The notes beneath the pieces are model-generated. The model ran no database searches. It was not told the DNA's origin and saw only the letters and a program-made list of their open reading frames with translations. A stretch of DNA of 64,000 bases from Phycisphaera sp. (GTDB lineage Bacteria > Planctomycetota > Phycisphaerae > Phycisphaerales > Zrk34): contig WGMA01000026.1 of NCBI GenBank assembly GCA_016125285.1, positions 1 through 64,000 on the forward strand, written 5' to 3'. Below, in pieces: positions 7,745 through 16,633 of this stretch. The position numbers and the translations under genes are program-made. Numbering within the stretch: position 1 is the stretch's first letter; each line of letters starts with the position of its first letter.

Positions 7745-10636
7745 TCAGCGGCTGTCCTCGGCCAATCGACGGAAATACTGCTCGGCGAGGTCGCGATACG
7801 GCGCGGGCACGCCGAACGCGTTGCCGGGCGCCGCCGCACGGCTGTCGCGCGTCGTCGGGTCGAGGTGCTGCGGACCCGTACCGTCGGGCGCGTCGCCGGT
7901 ATTGGCGTCACCGGCGCGGCTGTACGAGCCGTGCGGCTTGCGGACCATCATGCGCGGGTCGGTCGGCAGGCCGTGCTTCGTCGGACCGAACAGCGTGGGG
8001 CTGTTGGCGTTGAGGCCGCCGTCGCCGGACCGGTTGGCGGTCTGACCGTCGCCGGTGCCCGAGCCCTGGCTCGCGCCGCGGCTGCCGCTCTTCTGCCCGC
8101 GTCCCTGTCGACCCTGCGACAGCTGATTGAGCATGCTCTGCATCTGCGAATCGGACAGCCCGAACATCCCGTCGAGGTCATCCGACGCGTTGTTGCACAC
8201 GCCGTTGCACTTCTTGATCAGCGACTCGAGCTTCGTCGCCGCGGCGTCGGCCGACGCGTACGCCGGTCCGCCCTTGCCGTCGTCGGCCCGGTCCGCAGCG
8301 TCGGCCTGATCATCGAGCACGCCGATGTCGCGCACATGATTCGCCAGGTCGATCGCGCTCTCGGCCATCTGCGGCAGCGTGTCGCGCGCCGCGGTCGCCG
8401 CTTCGGTCAGCCGCTTCAGCGACGCGTCGAGCTGTTCCTTGAGTTCGCGCTGCTCCTCGGCGAGCCGGGCCGCACGCGCCTGCTGCGACGGCGTGAGCGA
8501 CTCGGCCTCGCGGTACGTGCTCAGCCGCTCGGCCAGGTCACGCTGCTGCCTGGCGATCGCCTTGATCGTCTCGGCCTCCGCCATCATCCCGTCCGCCGCA
8601 CGCAGCTGCTCGAGCTGCTTCTGCGTCAGTTCCGTCGCCTGCTGCGACTGCTCGGCCGCGTCGCGATCGCGTTTCATGTCCGCCAGCGTCTTGTCGATGT
8701 CCTGCTGTGACGGGTCGCCCGCCAAGGCCTTGCTCTGCGCCGCGGCCGCCGCGGCCTGCTTGTCCATCCGGTCGGCGAGCTGGTTGAGCGTGTCCTTGTA
8801 CGCCTGCTCGAACTCGTACAGCTGCTCCTGCGATGCACGCTCACGCATCGACTCGGCGAGCTGCTTCGACGCCTTGGCCAGTTCGTCGAGCTTGCGCTGG
8901 ATGTCGTTGAGCCGCTGGCGGTCCTCGTCGTCGAGCTTGCCGCCTTGCTCGGCCATCTTCTGCTTCAACGCCTCGAGCTCCTTGATCAGCTCGTCCCGCC
9001 GCTTGTCGAGCTCCGCGATCGCCGACGCCAGCGCCGCGATCTCCTGCGCGATCTGCTCGACGCCGTACTGCTGCCGGGCGAGCTCGTCGAACTTCTCCTT
9101 CGTGACGACCGCGATCTCGACCGTCGCCGAGTCGGCCGACTGCGGCGTGTCGGGCAGGTTGTCGAACGCTGTGGCGAACACCTTGACCGTGTCGTCCGCC
9201 TTCGCGCCCAGCGCCGCGAGGTCCAGCGTGTGTGACGCCGTGGCGTACGTCGGCTTGCGGCGATCGAGCGTCAGGTCGACGCCCTGTGACGCGCCGTCAT
9301 TCACCCGGCTGTGCAGCTGCGCACTGGCCACCGCCACGTCGTCCTGCGCCGTGATCGCGAACGGCATCTTGAACCCCTCCGGCGCGATCACCCGCATGTC
9401 CGGCGACATGATCTGCACCTGCGGCGCCGCGTCGTCGAGCGCGACGACCGGGCCGGTGATCGTGCGGTCGGAGGGCGCGCCGTCGGCGGCGGTGAGCGAC
9501 AGCTCGAACGTGCCGCCGCGTGTCAGGTCCCAAGTGTTCGACACGACGCGCGGCTCGGCCTGCGACGGCACGCCGTGGTTCGTCTGCTCGAAGTCGCCGT
9601 CGCGCAGCACGAGCGCCGAGCGGTCCAGCGGCAGGTTGCTTTGCGTGGTTACGGTGACGCGCGTGCCGTGGATCGCCCGGATGCCCGTTTCGTCGAGCGG
9701 GCGTTCAACCGGCGGCCAGCCGGTGTACGCCGGGAAGTCGTAACGCACGGTCACCTTCTCGAACGTCGGCGTCGGCAGCACCGCCAGCGTGTGGCGATGC
9801 GAGCGGCCCTCCGGTGTGTCGATATAGAACTCGCGCGACTCGGTGACGCGTTGCAGCGGCAGCGTGAACCCGCCGTCGGCGCGACGCAGCATCGGCACCG
9901 GCCGACGCACCTCGCGGCCCGTCTGCTCGTCACGCTCGATGAACACCACCGACGCCTCGGCGGGCACGACCGGCCCGTCCAGCTTCGCGCCGATCTCCGC
10001 GGGCTTGCCCGAGTACACCTTCTCCGGCGACACCGTCACGTCGAAGTCGAGCAGCGTGAACGGCGGCAGGTCGGCCGTCGGGCTGAGGTAGCGCGGCAGC
10101 ACCATGTTGAACAGCTTCGGCGCGGCCAGGTACAGCAGGGCGATCACGAGCATCGCGACGCCCGCCTGCTTGAGCGCCGTGTGCAGCGGACGCCGGTCGA
10201 TCACCGCGGTGGGATTGACGGTCGCGGCGACGCGGTCACCCTCCGCGACGGCGAGGCGTCGCAGCGCGTCGGAGCCGGTCGACGGCGTGGCGTGGGCGTC
10301 GTCGGCGAAGTCGACGGCGTTGATCAGCGACGAGTCGGTCACGCCCATGCCTTCCTCGACGAGTCGGGCGATGCGGCGCGGGTCGTACGCGTTGCGGCGA
10401 TACGTGAAAGCAAGGTGTCCCGCGGCCGCGCCGAGCAGGCCGAGCAGCAGGATGTCGATGATGATCAGCCCCGCGGGGCCGAACGCGACCACCGCGTCGA
10501 TCAGCACGACGCCCAGCGCGGCGGCGAGCAGCACCGCCAGCACACGCCCCGACTCGCGCAGTGTGTCGACCAGCAGCTTGACGCGGCCGGTGCGTCGCAG
10601 CGTGTCGTCGAGTTGGCGTGTCGGCATTGTGGTCAT
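7745..10636 (-). CDS. Large membrane-anchored coiled-coil protein of the MoxR/vWA cluster (DUF4175-like)
   Basis: The 963-residue protein has N-terminal transmembrane helices (residues 30-80 and about 155-175), a beta-rich region with Ig-like strands (about 190-490), and a long charged coiled coil (about 510-760; for example ELDKRRDELIKELEALKQKM). A Gly/Ser/Gln-rich low-complexity stretch follows, and the protein ends in VPAPYRDLAEQYFRRLAED. The layout resembles DUF4175-type proteins found beside BatA/MoxR genes. The C-terminal YRxxxxxYFxR pattern also ends the coiled-coil protein of the second cluster at 29103-31433. GGGAG lies 7 nt upstream of the ATG. It sits 16 nt downstream of the vWA gene. 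Role unknown; probably a membrane scaffold. Confidence 0.7.
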   Translation of the reverse strand: MTTMPTRQLDDTLRRTGRVKLLVDTLRESGRVLAVLLAAALGVVLIDAVVAFGPAGLIIIDILLLGLLGAAAGHLAFTYRRNAYDPRRIARLVEEGMGVTDSSLINAVDFADDAHATPSTGSDALRRLAVAEGDRVAATVNPTAVIDRRPLHTALKQAGVAMLVIALLYLAAPKLFNMVLPRYLSPTADLPPFTLLDFDVTVSPEKVYSGKPAEIGAKLDGPVVPAEASVVFIERDEQTGREVRRPVPMLRRADGGFTLPLQRVTESREFYIDTPEGRSHRHTLAVLPTPTFEKVTVRYDFPAYTGWPPVERPLDETGIRAIHGTRVTVTTQSNLPLDRSALVLRDGDFEQTNHGVPSQAEPRVVSNTWDLTRGGTFELSLTAADGAPSDRTITGPVVALDDAAPQVQIMSPDMRVIAPEGFKMPFAITAQDDVAVASAQLHSRVNDGASQGVDLTLDRRKPTYATASHTLDLAALGAKADDTVKVFATAFDNLPDTPQSADSATVEIAVVTKEKFDELARQQYGVEQIAQEIAALASAIAELDKRRDELIKELEALKQKMAEQGGKLDDEDRQRLNDIQRKLDELAKASKQLAESMRERASQEQLYEFEQAYKDTLNQLADRMDKQAAAAAAQSKALAGDPSQQDIDKTLADMKRDRDAAEQSQQATELTQKQLEQLRAADGMMAEAETIKAIARQQRDLAERLSTYREAESLTPSQQARAARLAEEQRELKEQLDASLKRLTEAATAARDTLPQMAESAIDLANHVRDIGVLDDQADAADRADDGKGGPAYASADAAATKLESLIKKCNGVCNNASDDLDGMFGLSDSQMQSMLNQLSQGRQGRGQKSGSRGASQGSGTGDGQTANRSGDGGLNANSPTLFGPTKHGLPTDPRMMVRKPHGSYSRAGDANTGDAPDGTGPQHLDPTTRDSRAAAPGNAFGVPAPYRDLAEQYFRRLAEDSR

Positions 10637-10652
10637 GCGTGATCTCCCGGCC

Positions 10653-12932
10653 TCACAGCCAGCCGCTCCATCGCCGGCCGATCCATTCTAGTCCCGCCCA
10701 CGCCAGCATCACGAACAAAATCCACGCCCGGTCCCACACGTACTCGGTGCGTGGCGGGGCGAGCGACGCGATCCGCTCCCGCGACAGCAACGCCGCGAGA
10801 TCGACGTCGTCGTCGACGCTAAAGCTCAACCCGCCGGTCTCCTCGGCGAGCATCTTCAGCTGCGCGGGGCGTGCGGCGGGGTCGAGGCGTTCGAGGTCGA
10901 GGTCGTACACGCTGAACCGCCGCGTGACCGGCTCGGCGTGCAGCGCGTCGGGCTCCAGCGTCACGGTCCACACGCCCACGGCGTCGGCGTCGAGCGTGCC
11001 GCGCTGACGGTTGGACTGCCCGCCGACCTGGTCGATCGGCACGGCGCGTGTTGTGCCGTCGGGCGCGGTCACGCGGACGACAGGCGCGTAGACCTGGTCC
11101 GGCGGGATCTTCGCCGCGACGTCGACGAGGATCGGGTCGCCGAGGCGGACCGACGTGCGGCTCAGCTTGATCGACACCTTCTGTCCCGGCGGCAGGTCGC
11201 CGCCGGCCACGAGCGAGCGGATCGTGTTCGACCAGAACGAGTCGAACACGCCGCGGTAACGCGCCATGTCCTGCGGCAGCAGCGACCACCGCCACAGCCC
11301 GTCACCGAGCACGGCGAACACGCGGCCGCGCCCCACGGGCATCGTCACGATCGCCGGCTGCGACGTCGACGCGTCGCCGCCACCACCGCCCGCGCCGTCC
11401 GCCACCGCGCGTCGCGACGCCCGCGCCAGCACCTGCGCCGCCGGCTTCACACGCGACACCTCGTACAGCGTCGACATCGCCGGCATCGCCCGCACCACGC
11501 GGTCCGACGCGTCCGGCACGCTGGCGAACGTGAAGCTCGGGCTCGACACGCCCGACGGCGCCAGCTCCAGCGGCACGTCACGCTGCACGCCGCCGCTGAA
11601 CGCCACCGGCTCGACGATCGCCATCGCCTCCGCCGCCGCGCGCCCCGCGTCGGTCGACACGTCATACGCCCGACCGCGCGCCAGCACGAGCTTGCCCCCG
11701 CCGTTCACGTACGTGTCGAACAGCCCGATCGCGTCAGGCGGCATCAGATGCTCGATGCCCCTGCCGAGCACGATCACGTCGTACCGCCGCATCTGCTCGA
11801 TCGTCACCGGCGGGGCGGGCTCCGTCGCCTCATCGACACGCGTGACCACGCCCTCGCGCTTCTTCGGCCCGAGCTGCGTGATGTGCGTCAGCTCGATCCG
11901 CGGGTCCGTCCGCAGCGACTGCGCGATGAACTTCGTGTCCCAGTACGGCTCGCCCTCCATCACCAGCACGCGCATCGATCGCTCGAACACGTCGACGAAC
12001 AGCGTGTGCTCGTTGTTGGCCGTCACCTTCTCACCGGCCACCGGCGCGACCGACACGTCGTACTCGTACACGCCGGGCGCGTCGTGCCGGATCGGCAGCG
12101 TCAGCGACGCCGTGCTGCGCCCCGCGAACTTCACCGCGTGCTCCGACACGTCGTCGCCGCGCCGCACGCGCACGTTGACCGTCGCGTCGTCGAGCCCCGC
12201 CTGCAGCAGCTTCACAACGATCTGCCCCTCCTCGTTGACCAGCAGATACTCCTGCCGCGGCTGGGCGATCACCGCGATGTCCGGCGGCGAGGTCGCGGTG
12301 CCCACCGCCACCGTGTGGATCGGCACGTGACGCTCCTTCGCGAGCTTGATTACGGGGCCGAGCGGCTGGCGGTCGGTGTCGTGCCCGTCGCTGATCACCA
12401 GCAGGCGCGACTCGGCGTCGAGCGTGGGCAGGTCCAGCAGCACGTCGTTGAGCGACCCGGCCAGGTGCGTCACCCCGCCCGTCGCCACCTCCGCCGCCGG
12501 CCGACGCAGCGCGTCGAGCGTCACCGTCCGCCGCGTGTCGTCGAACGCGCGGTAGCTCAGCTGATACTGCTCACCCAGCGCCGCGACCTGCTTGTCGCTG
12601 AGCCACCGACGCACGGCGTGCTCGAGGCGCGGCTCGCCCGCGCCGGCGTCGGTCGCCTGCATCGACGTCGACGTGTCGACGCACACCACCATCTGCGTCT
12701 TGCGGTTGTCGACCTGCGGCGCCAGCTCGCGGCTCGGTCCGAGCATGACCACGGCGATCGCGGTGATCAGGCCGAGCCGCATCGACGCGAACCACACGGC
12801 GCGGCGCGGCTGCGCGGTGAACGTGCGCACGCACACCAGCAGCGTCAGCGCCGCCAGCGTCGCCGCGCCGCCGTACACCCACAGCTGCGGCAGCAGCGGT
12901 CGCCACACCAGGCTCGCCAGCGCGTGCGTCAT
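10653..12932 (-). CDS. Membrane vWA-domain protein with a glutamine-amidotransferase-like domain
   Basis: The 759-residue protein has two N-terminal membrane helices (about residues 20-36 and 52-66), then a vWA domain with MIDAS motif DTSTS (residues 86-90). A beta-rich region is followed by a class I GATase-like segment (VLVMEGEPYWDTKFIAQSLR and YVNGGGKLVLARGRAY) and a final transmembrane helix (WILFVMLAWAGLEWIG). Such proteins are regular members of MoxR/BatA clusters and probably bind metal-dependent protein partners in the periplasm. The start at 12932 is chosen because its ATG overlaps the stop of the preceding gene (ATGA), implying coupled translation; ATG 12944 is possible. The GATase region shows no evident catalytic Cys-His pair, so it is likely a binding domain. 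Confidence 0.78.
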   Translation of the reverse strand: MTHALASLVWRPLLPQLWVYGGAATLAALTLLVCVRTFTAQPRRAVWFASMRLGLITAIAVVMLGPSRELAPQVDNRKTQMVVCVDTSTSMQATDAGAGEPRLEHAVRRWLSDKQVAALGEQYQLSYRAFDDTRRTVTLDALRRPAAEVATGGVTHLAGSLNDVLLDLPTLDAESRLLVISDGHDTDRQPLGPVIKLAKERHVPIHTVAVGTATSPPDIAVIAQPRQEYLLVNEEGQIVVKLLQAGLDDATVNVRVRRGDDVSEHAVKFAGRSTASLTLPIRHDAPGVYEYDVSVAPVAGEKVTANNEHTLFVDVFERSMRVLVMEGEPYWDTKFIAQSLRTDPRIELTHITQLGPKKREGVVTRVDEATEPAPPVTIEQMRRYDVIVLGRGIEHLMPPDAIGLFDTYVNGGGKLVLARGRAYDVSTDAGRAAAEAMAIVEPVAFSGGVQRDVPLELAPSGVSSPSFTFASVPDASDRVVRAMPAMSTLYEVSRVKPAAQVLARASRRAVADGAGGGGGDASTSQPAIVTMPVGRGRVFAVLGDGLWRWSLLPQDMARYRGVFDSFWSNTIRSLVAGGDLPPGQKVSIKLSRTSVRLGDPILVDVAAKIPPDQVYAPVVRVTAPDGTTRAVPIDQVGGQSNRQRGTLDADAVGVWTVTLEPDALHAEPVTRRFSVYDLDLERLDPAARPAQLKMLAEETGGLSFSVDDDVDLAALLSRERIASLAPPRTEYVWDRAWILFVMLAWAGLEWIGRRWSGWL

Positions 12933-15112
12933 CGGCGCCACCATCCGATCAGCGCCATCTCGACGCCCAGCAGCACGCACGCCGCGGCGATCAGCCAAGG
13001 CCACAGCGGCCGGCCCTCACGCTCGTCGCCGGTTGCCCGCCGTGTCGATCGGCCGTCGGCGCTGCCGGGGTCGATCGCGTTGCCCGCCACGTCCACCCGC
13101 ACGCCGATGCCGGTGATGCGGTCGTTGATGCTGTCGGTCGGCATCGCGCGCAGGTCGCTCTCACGCGCGTCGACGTTCGCCGCGCCGATCGCGACCGGCG
13201 TGGCCCCGCCATTGACGTACACGCGGTACAGGCCCGCCGCGGTGGGGCGGGGCAGCGTGAGCGTCACGCCCGTGTCGTCGGTCGACACCAGCGGCTCGAC
13301 GGGTTGGTCGTCGGGCCCGGTCGTGCGGAAGCGTCGCCCGGCCGACTCGTCGGGCAGCGCGGTGTACGGGATATCGATCCTCAGCGGGCGGCCCACCGCG
13401 GCGGTGCGACGCGTGTCGTTCGTCGTCCGCGCCGCGTCGACCAGCGCGTGCAGCAGCGCGACGAACACGCCGTGCTTGCCCAGGTCGCCGGTGCGCGGCG
13501 ACGGGCTGAAGTTGCACATGTACACCCGCCCGTCGCGGTAGCCCATCGTCGACAGCGCCGGCGTGCGCGCGGCGTCGGCCAGCCGCAGCAGCGTGTGCGC
13601 GTCGTCGTTCACCTCGCCCACGTCGTACACACGCCCGAGTCGCACACGCAGCAGCGCGTCCTCGCTCAACGCGTCGAACGACGCCAGCGGGGCGGTCGCC
13701 CACGCGGCGTCGCCGTCGAACCCGACGCCCGTCGAATCGTTGCCCGCGCTGCTCACGCCCAGCGGTTGCCACGGCAGCAGCCCGCCGTCCGCCGCGCGTC
13801 GCAGCGCCCCGGCGTTGAGCCCGACCGGCCCGTCGCCGCACAGCCAGATCAGCCCGCCGCCCGACGCCACGTAGTCACGCAGCGCCGTCACCGCCGTGTC
13901 GCTCAGCAGGCCCACGTCGCCGACGATCACCGCCTCGACGCCGCTCAGCGCCGTCGCCGTCACCGCGTCGCCGCGCAGGTGACGCACCTCCAGGTCGTTG
14001 TCCGCGCCGCGCCGCGGCGCCAGCGCCCGCTCGAGGAAGTAGCTCGCGCCGGTCGGCGCGGCCGGGTCGTCGTCACCGATCACCACCACCGGCACGCGCT
14101 CGACCACGTCGACGCCCAGCGACACGCGGTCGTCGACCGGCATCGTGTCCGGCGTGATCGCGAACGTCACGCCGTGAGCGCCCGCCGTCGCCAGCGCCGT
14201 CTCGAACGTCACCGCCTCCTGCGACCACGCCTGCATCGTCACCGGCCGCGACGCGACCTCACGCCCGTCGACCGCCAGCGACACCGTCACCGTCGCCGCC
14301 TTGTCCGCGTAGTTCCACACGCTGCACGACAGGCGCGCCGCGCGACCCGCGATCGGGTGCGCCGGGCTCACCGCCGGACGCGACAGCGCCACGTTGCCGG
14401 TCGCGCCGCCGGTCGGCGTCACCGGCTGCACCTCGACACGCGTCGCGTTGCCCGACCCGCCGAGCGTCGATTGATCGATCAGAACCTCCGCCCAGTTCGT
14501 CTGCTGCATGTCGGACAGCACGACGATCCGCCGCGCTCCCTTCGCCGACTCCAGCACGGACGCCGCCAGCGTGATCGCGCCCTGCAGGTCCGCGCGCTGC
14601 TGCGTCGGCTTCAGCGTGTCCAGCTCGCCGCGCAGCACGTCGAGGTTCGGCACGGGCCGCGTGAACGGCGCCGAGGGATTGGCGTCGGCGTACACGATCG
14701 CCGCGCTGTCGACGCCGGGCCGCAGCGCGTCGAGCCGGGCCTCCGCCGCGGCGCGCAGATGATGCGCCACGGTCACGCCGCCGGACTGCTGCGCCGACGA
14801 CGCGCTGACGTCCAGCACGAGCACCACCGCCTCGCCGCCCGACGTGTCGACGTCGCCGCGCGCCGCCGTCCACACCGGCCGCGCGAACGCCGCCGCGAGC
14901 AGCATCACCGCCGCGCACCGCAGCATCAGCAGCAGCCACTTCCGCAGCCGGAACAGCGTCGACTGCTGCGCCGTCGCCTCGCGCAGCAGCTGCAGCGACG
15001 GAAACATCACCCACCGCCGCGTCCGCCGATTCATCAGGTGCGCGATCACCGGCAACGACACGCCGAGCGCGCCGAGAATAAATGCGTCGAGGCCAGAAAG
15101 GGCAAGAATCAT
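12929..15112 (-). CDS. BatA-type protein (BatA N-terminal domain plus vWA)
   Basis: The 727-residue protein starts with the BatA N-terminal membrane module (two helices; SLPVIAHLMNRRTRRWVMFPSLQLL and LRKWLLLMLRCAAVMLLAAAFARPVW). A vWA domain with a MIDAS-like DVSAS (residues 101-105) follows, then a beta-rich region, a GATase-like segment (LRDYVASGGGLIWLCGDG) and a C-terminal helix. BatA-like proteins work with MoxR AAA ATPases in envelope-stress or assembly functions. Its ATG at 15112 overlaps the stop of the IVP gene (ATGA). Before the IVP element arrived it would have followed the DUF58 gene directly. Its stop overlaps the next gene. Confidence 0.82.
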   Translation of the reverse strand: MILALSGLDAFILGALGVSLPVIAHLMNRRTRRWVMFPSLQLLREATAQQSTLFRLRKWLLLMLRCAAVMLLAAAFARPVWTAARGDVDTSGGEAVVLVLDVSASSAQQSGGVTVAHHLRAAAEARLDALRPGVDSAAIVYADANPSAPFTRPVPNLDVLRGELDTLKPTQQRADLQGAITLAASVLESAKGARRIVVLSDMQQTNWAEVLIDQSTLGGSGNATRVEVQPVTPTGGATGNVALSRPAVSPAHPIAGRAARLSCSVWNYADKAATVTVSLAVDGREVASRPVTMQAWSQEAVTFETALATAGAHGVTFAITPDTMPVDDRVSLGVDVVERVPVVVIGDDDPAAPTGASYFLERALAPRRGADNDLEVRHLRGDAVTATALSGVEAVIVGDVGLLSDTAVTALRDYVASGGGLIWLCGDGPVGLNAGALRRAADGGLLPWQPLGVSSAGNDSTGVGFDGDAAWATAPLASFDALSEDALLRVRLGRVYDVGEVNDDAHTLLRLADAARTPALSTMGYRDGRVYMCNFSPSPRTGDLGKHGVFVALLHALVDAARTTNDTRRTAAVGRPLRIDIPYTALPDESAGRRFRTTGPDDQPVEPLVSTDDTGVTLTLPRPTAAGLYRVYVNGGATPVAIGAANVDARESDLRAMPTDSINDRITGIGVRVDVAGNAIDPGSADGRSTRRATGDEREGRPLWPWLIAAACVLLGVEMALIGWWRR

Positions 15113-15522
15113 GAGGAGCGAGGGGGTTTTTGAATTGTGGTTTTTGATTTTTGATTTGCCGCGCGTGCCCCGGGGCGCATGGCGGCTGTCTTTCGTGACG
15201 CGGTAATGATTGCCGTCAGTTGATCCGCTTCGTCCAGCAATTCGGTGACACGGTTAGGCTTGACCAAGCCACGCGCACTGATCAACTCAAGCCAATATAC
15301 GCTCTCGTCGGCTTCTTCGTCAGCGATCGCGAACTTCGCGATGAAGTCCTTGCGCGACCGTCCGCGACACGCCGCGCGATAATTGGCGCCGACAGAGCAA
15401 CCCGACCGGATCAGCTGCTTGCCGAGTTCGCGGCCAGTCGTTGTGTTCGGCAGCGCATCGACAACCTTCATCACACGCAGCGCAAAGTCTTTCGTCCGTC
15501 GCTTCATTTCTGCTTCCGTCAT
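15109..15522 (-). CDS. IVP / S23 four-helix bundle protein
   Basis: The 137-residue protein matches the 23S rRNA-intervening-sequence protein family (four-helix bundle): RTKDFALRVMKVVDALPNTTTGRELGKQLIRSGCSVGANYRAACRGRSRKDFIAKFAIADEEADESVYWLELI. Family members are usually about 115-125 residues. They occur inside 23S rRNA intervening sequences or free-standing, and their role is unresolved. The extra C-terminal tail (about 17 residues) is encoded by the left arm of the flanking array. It interrupts the DUF58-BatA junction of the cluster, is bracketed by complementary arms, and overlaps the BatA start by 4 nt, so it may have been fitted into the operon by selection. No reverse transcriptase or transposase is nearby. 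Confidence 0.85.
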   Translation of the reverse strand: MTEAEMKRRTKDFALRVMKVVDALPNTTTGRELGKQLIRSGCSVGANYRAACRGRSRKDFIAKFAIADEEADESVYWLELISARGLVKPNRVTELLDEADQLTAIITASRKTAAMRPGARAANQKSKTTIQKPPRSS

Positions 15523-15568
15523 TGCGGGCCCCCAGAAAGATCAAAAATCAAAACTCAAAATTCAAAAA
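15127..15568. mobile_element. Candidate IVP element: IVP gene within inverted heptamer arms
   Basis: Arms 15127-15155 and 15540-15568 are inverted repeats matching at 26 of 29 positions, built from TTTTTGA / TCAAAAA heptamers. Between them lies the IVP gene, with its 3' end running through the left arm. The right arm ends a few nt from the DUF58 stop codon (15576-15578). In RNA the arms would pair around the IVP reading frame, as rRNA intervening sequences do before RNase III excision. Mobility is inferred, since no target duplication is obvious. Confidence 0.5.
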
Positions 15569-15575
15569 TCCTCTC

Positions 15576-16520
15576 TTATGCAGTAGATGCCCTAGTAAAC
15601 AAATAGTGCTGCAGCGCGTCCGCGTAGTCGCGGTCGGTCGTCACCAGCTCGTAGTCGACGCCGCGGCCGCGGAACGCCGTGCGCCACGTGTCGAGGAAGT
15701 GGCGCACGCGGTCGTCGTAGCCGCGGCGGATGTCCGCGACATTCAGCGGCAGCTTCTCCAGCGACTCGCTGTCGATGAAGATCGCCTCGTCCATGTCCGG
15801 CAGCTTCATCTCCTGCTCGTGCATGACGTGGAACACCAGCGCGTCGCCGCCGCGGTGCGCGAACAGCGACAGCGCGTCGAGGATCGGGGCCGGGTCTTCG
15901 AACAGGTCGCTGATCACCACGAGCAGGCCCTTGCGGCCGACACGCGTGGCGACGCGGCGGATCGTCTCGGCGAGCTGCGCCCGGCCGCCGATCTTCGTCG
16001 ACTCCATCGACTTGAGGATGCCCGGCAGGTGCGTCAGCGCGCCGCGCGGCGGGTGGAACGTGTCCGTGCCCTCACGCGCGACCGCGAAGCTCACCTTGTC
16101 CTGCTGACGCAGCGTCAGGAACGCGATCGCCGCCGCGATCCGGCACGCGTGGTCGTACTTCGACACCGGCAGCTTCGTCGATTGGCGACCGCGCGGCCGC
16201 GGGGCGCGCGGGTCCTCCGCGCCGCTGAACGCCATCGACGCCGACCCGTCGACCACCAGGTGCACCGCCATGTCCGACTGGTGCTCGAACAGCTTGATGA
16301 ACAGCCGGTCGGTCCGGCCGAACACCTTCCAGTCGATGTCGCCCACCTCGTCGCCCGGCGTGTAGACGCGGTAGTCGTTGAACTCCACGCTGTGCCCGCG
16401 CTGCATCGACGCGTGCCGACCCGCGTAGAGACCCTCCACCGGACGCCGGCTCGAGAAGAACAGGTGACGCAGCCGACGCAGGTCGGCGGGTGAAAGGTAT
16501 TTGTGCGAAAGTCCGTTCAT
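15576..16520 (-). CDS. DUF58 protein of the first MoxR cluster
   Basis: The 314-residue protein shows the DUF58 hallmark YTPGDEVGDIDWKVFGRTDRLFIKLFE (about residues 53-79) followed by a vWA-like core with DGSAS (91-95) and LLVVISDLFED. DUF58 proteins accompany MoxR ATPases and are thought to be their partners or clients. The ATG at 16520 is chosen because residues added by a start at 16562 are translated array sequence. A 6-1-6 inverted repeat ACACAC-T-GTGTGT (16526-16538) lies immediately upstream and might affect ribosome access. No clear Shine-Dalgarno sequence is seen. It lies downstream of MoxR and upstream of the IVP/BatA pair. Confidence 0.85.
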   Translation of the reverse strand: MNGLSHKYLSPADLRRLRHLFFSSRRPVEGLYAGRHASMQRGHSVEFNDYRVYTPGDEVGDIDWKVFGRTDRLFIKLFEHQSDMAVHLVVDGSASMAFSGAEDPRAPRPRGRQSTKLPVSKYDHACRIAAAIAFLTLRQQDKVSFAVAREGTDTFHPPRGALTHLPGILKSMESTKIGGRAQLAETIRRVATRVGRKGLLVVISDLFEDPAPILDALSLFAHRGGDALVFHVMHEQEMKLPDMDEAIFIDSESLEKLPLNVADIRRGYDDRVRHFLDTWRTAFRGRGVDYELVTTDRDYADALQHYLFTRASTA

Positions 16521-16540
16521 AGTGCACACACTGTGTGTAA

Positions 16541-16628
16541 ATGACCAATGCCCAAGCACCAATGACCAATGCCCATGTGCGTGCGACGTTGCGCTACATT
16601 GGTCATTGGGATTTGGTCATTGGTCATT
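16541..16628. repeat. Inverted pair of heptamer arrays (AATGACC / GGTCATT)
   Basis: The left arm (16541-16575) has imperfect AATGACC/AATGCCC/AAGCACC units, and the right arm (16596-16628) the complementary GGTCATT/GGGATTT units, with a loop of about 20 nt. It fills the MoxR-DUF58 junction and ends 5 nt from the MoxR stop codon (16634-16636, complementary strand). The AATGACC unit is shared with 39643-39750. Confidence 0.85.
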
Positions 16629-16633
16629 CTCCA

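Noticed and set aside
15109-15522. IVP gene considered as the accessory (Avd-like) protein of a diversity-generating retroelement
   Set aside because: Avd is related in fold, but no reverse transcriptase, template repeat or variable repeat is present nearby.
15540-15568. Heptamer arrays considered as CRISPR or as phage attachment sites
   Set aside because: There are no spacers, the units are 7 nt, and no integrase or cas gene is nearby.
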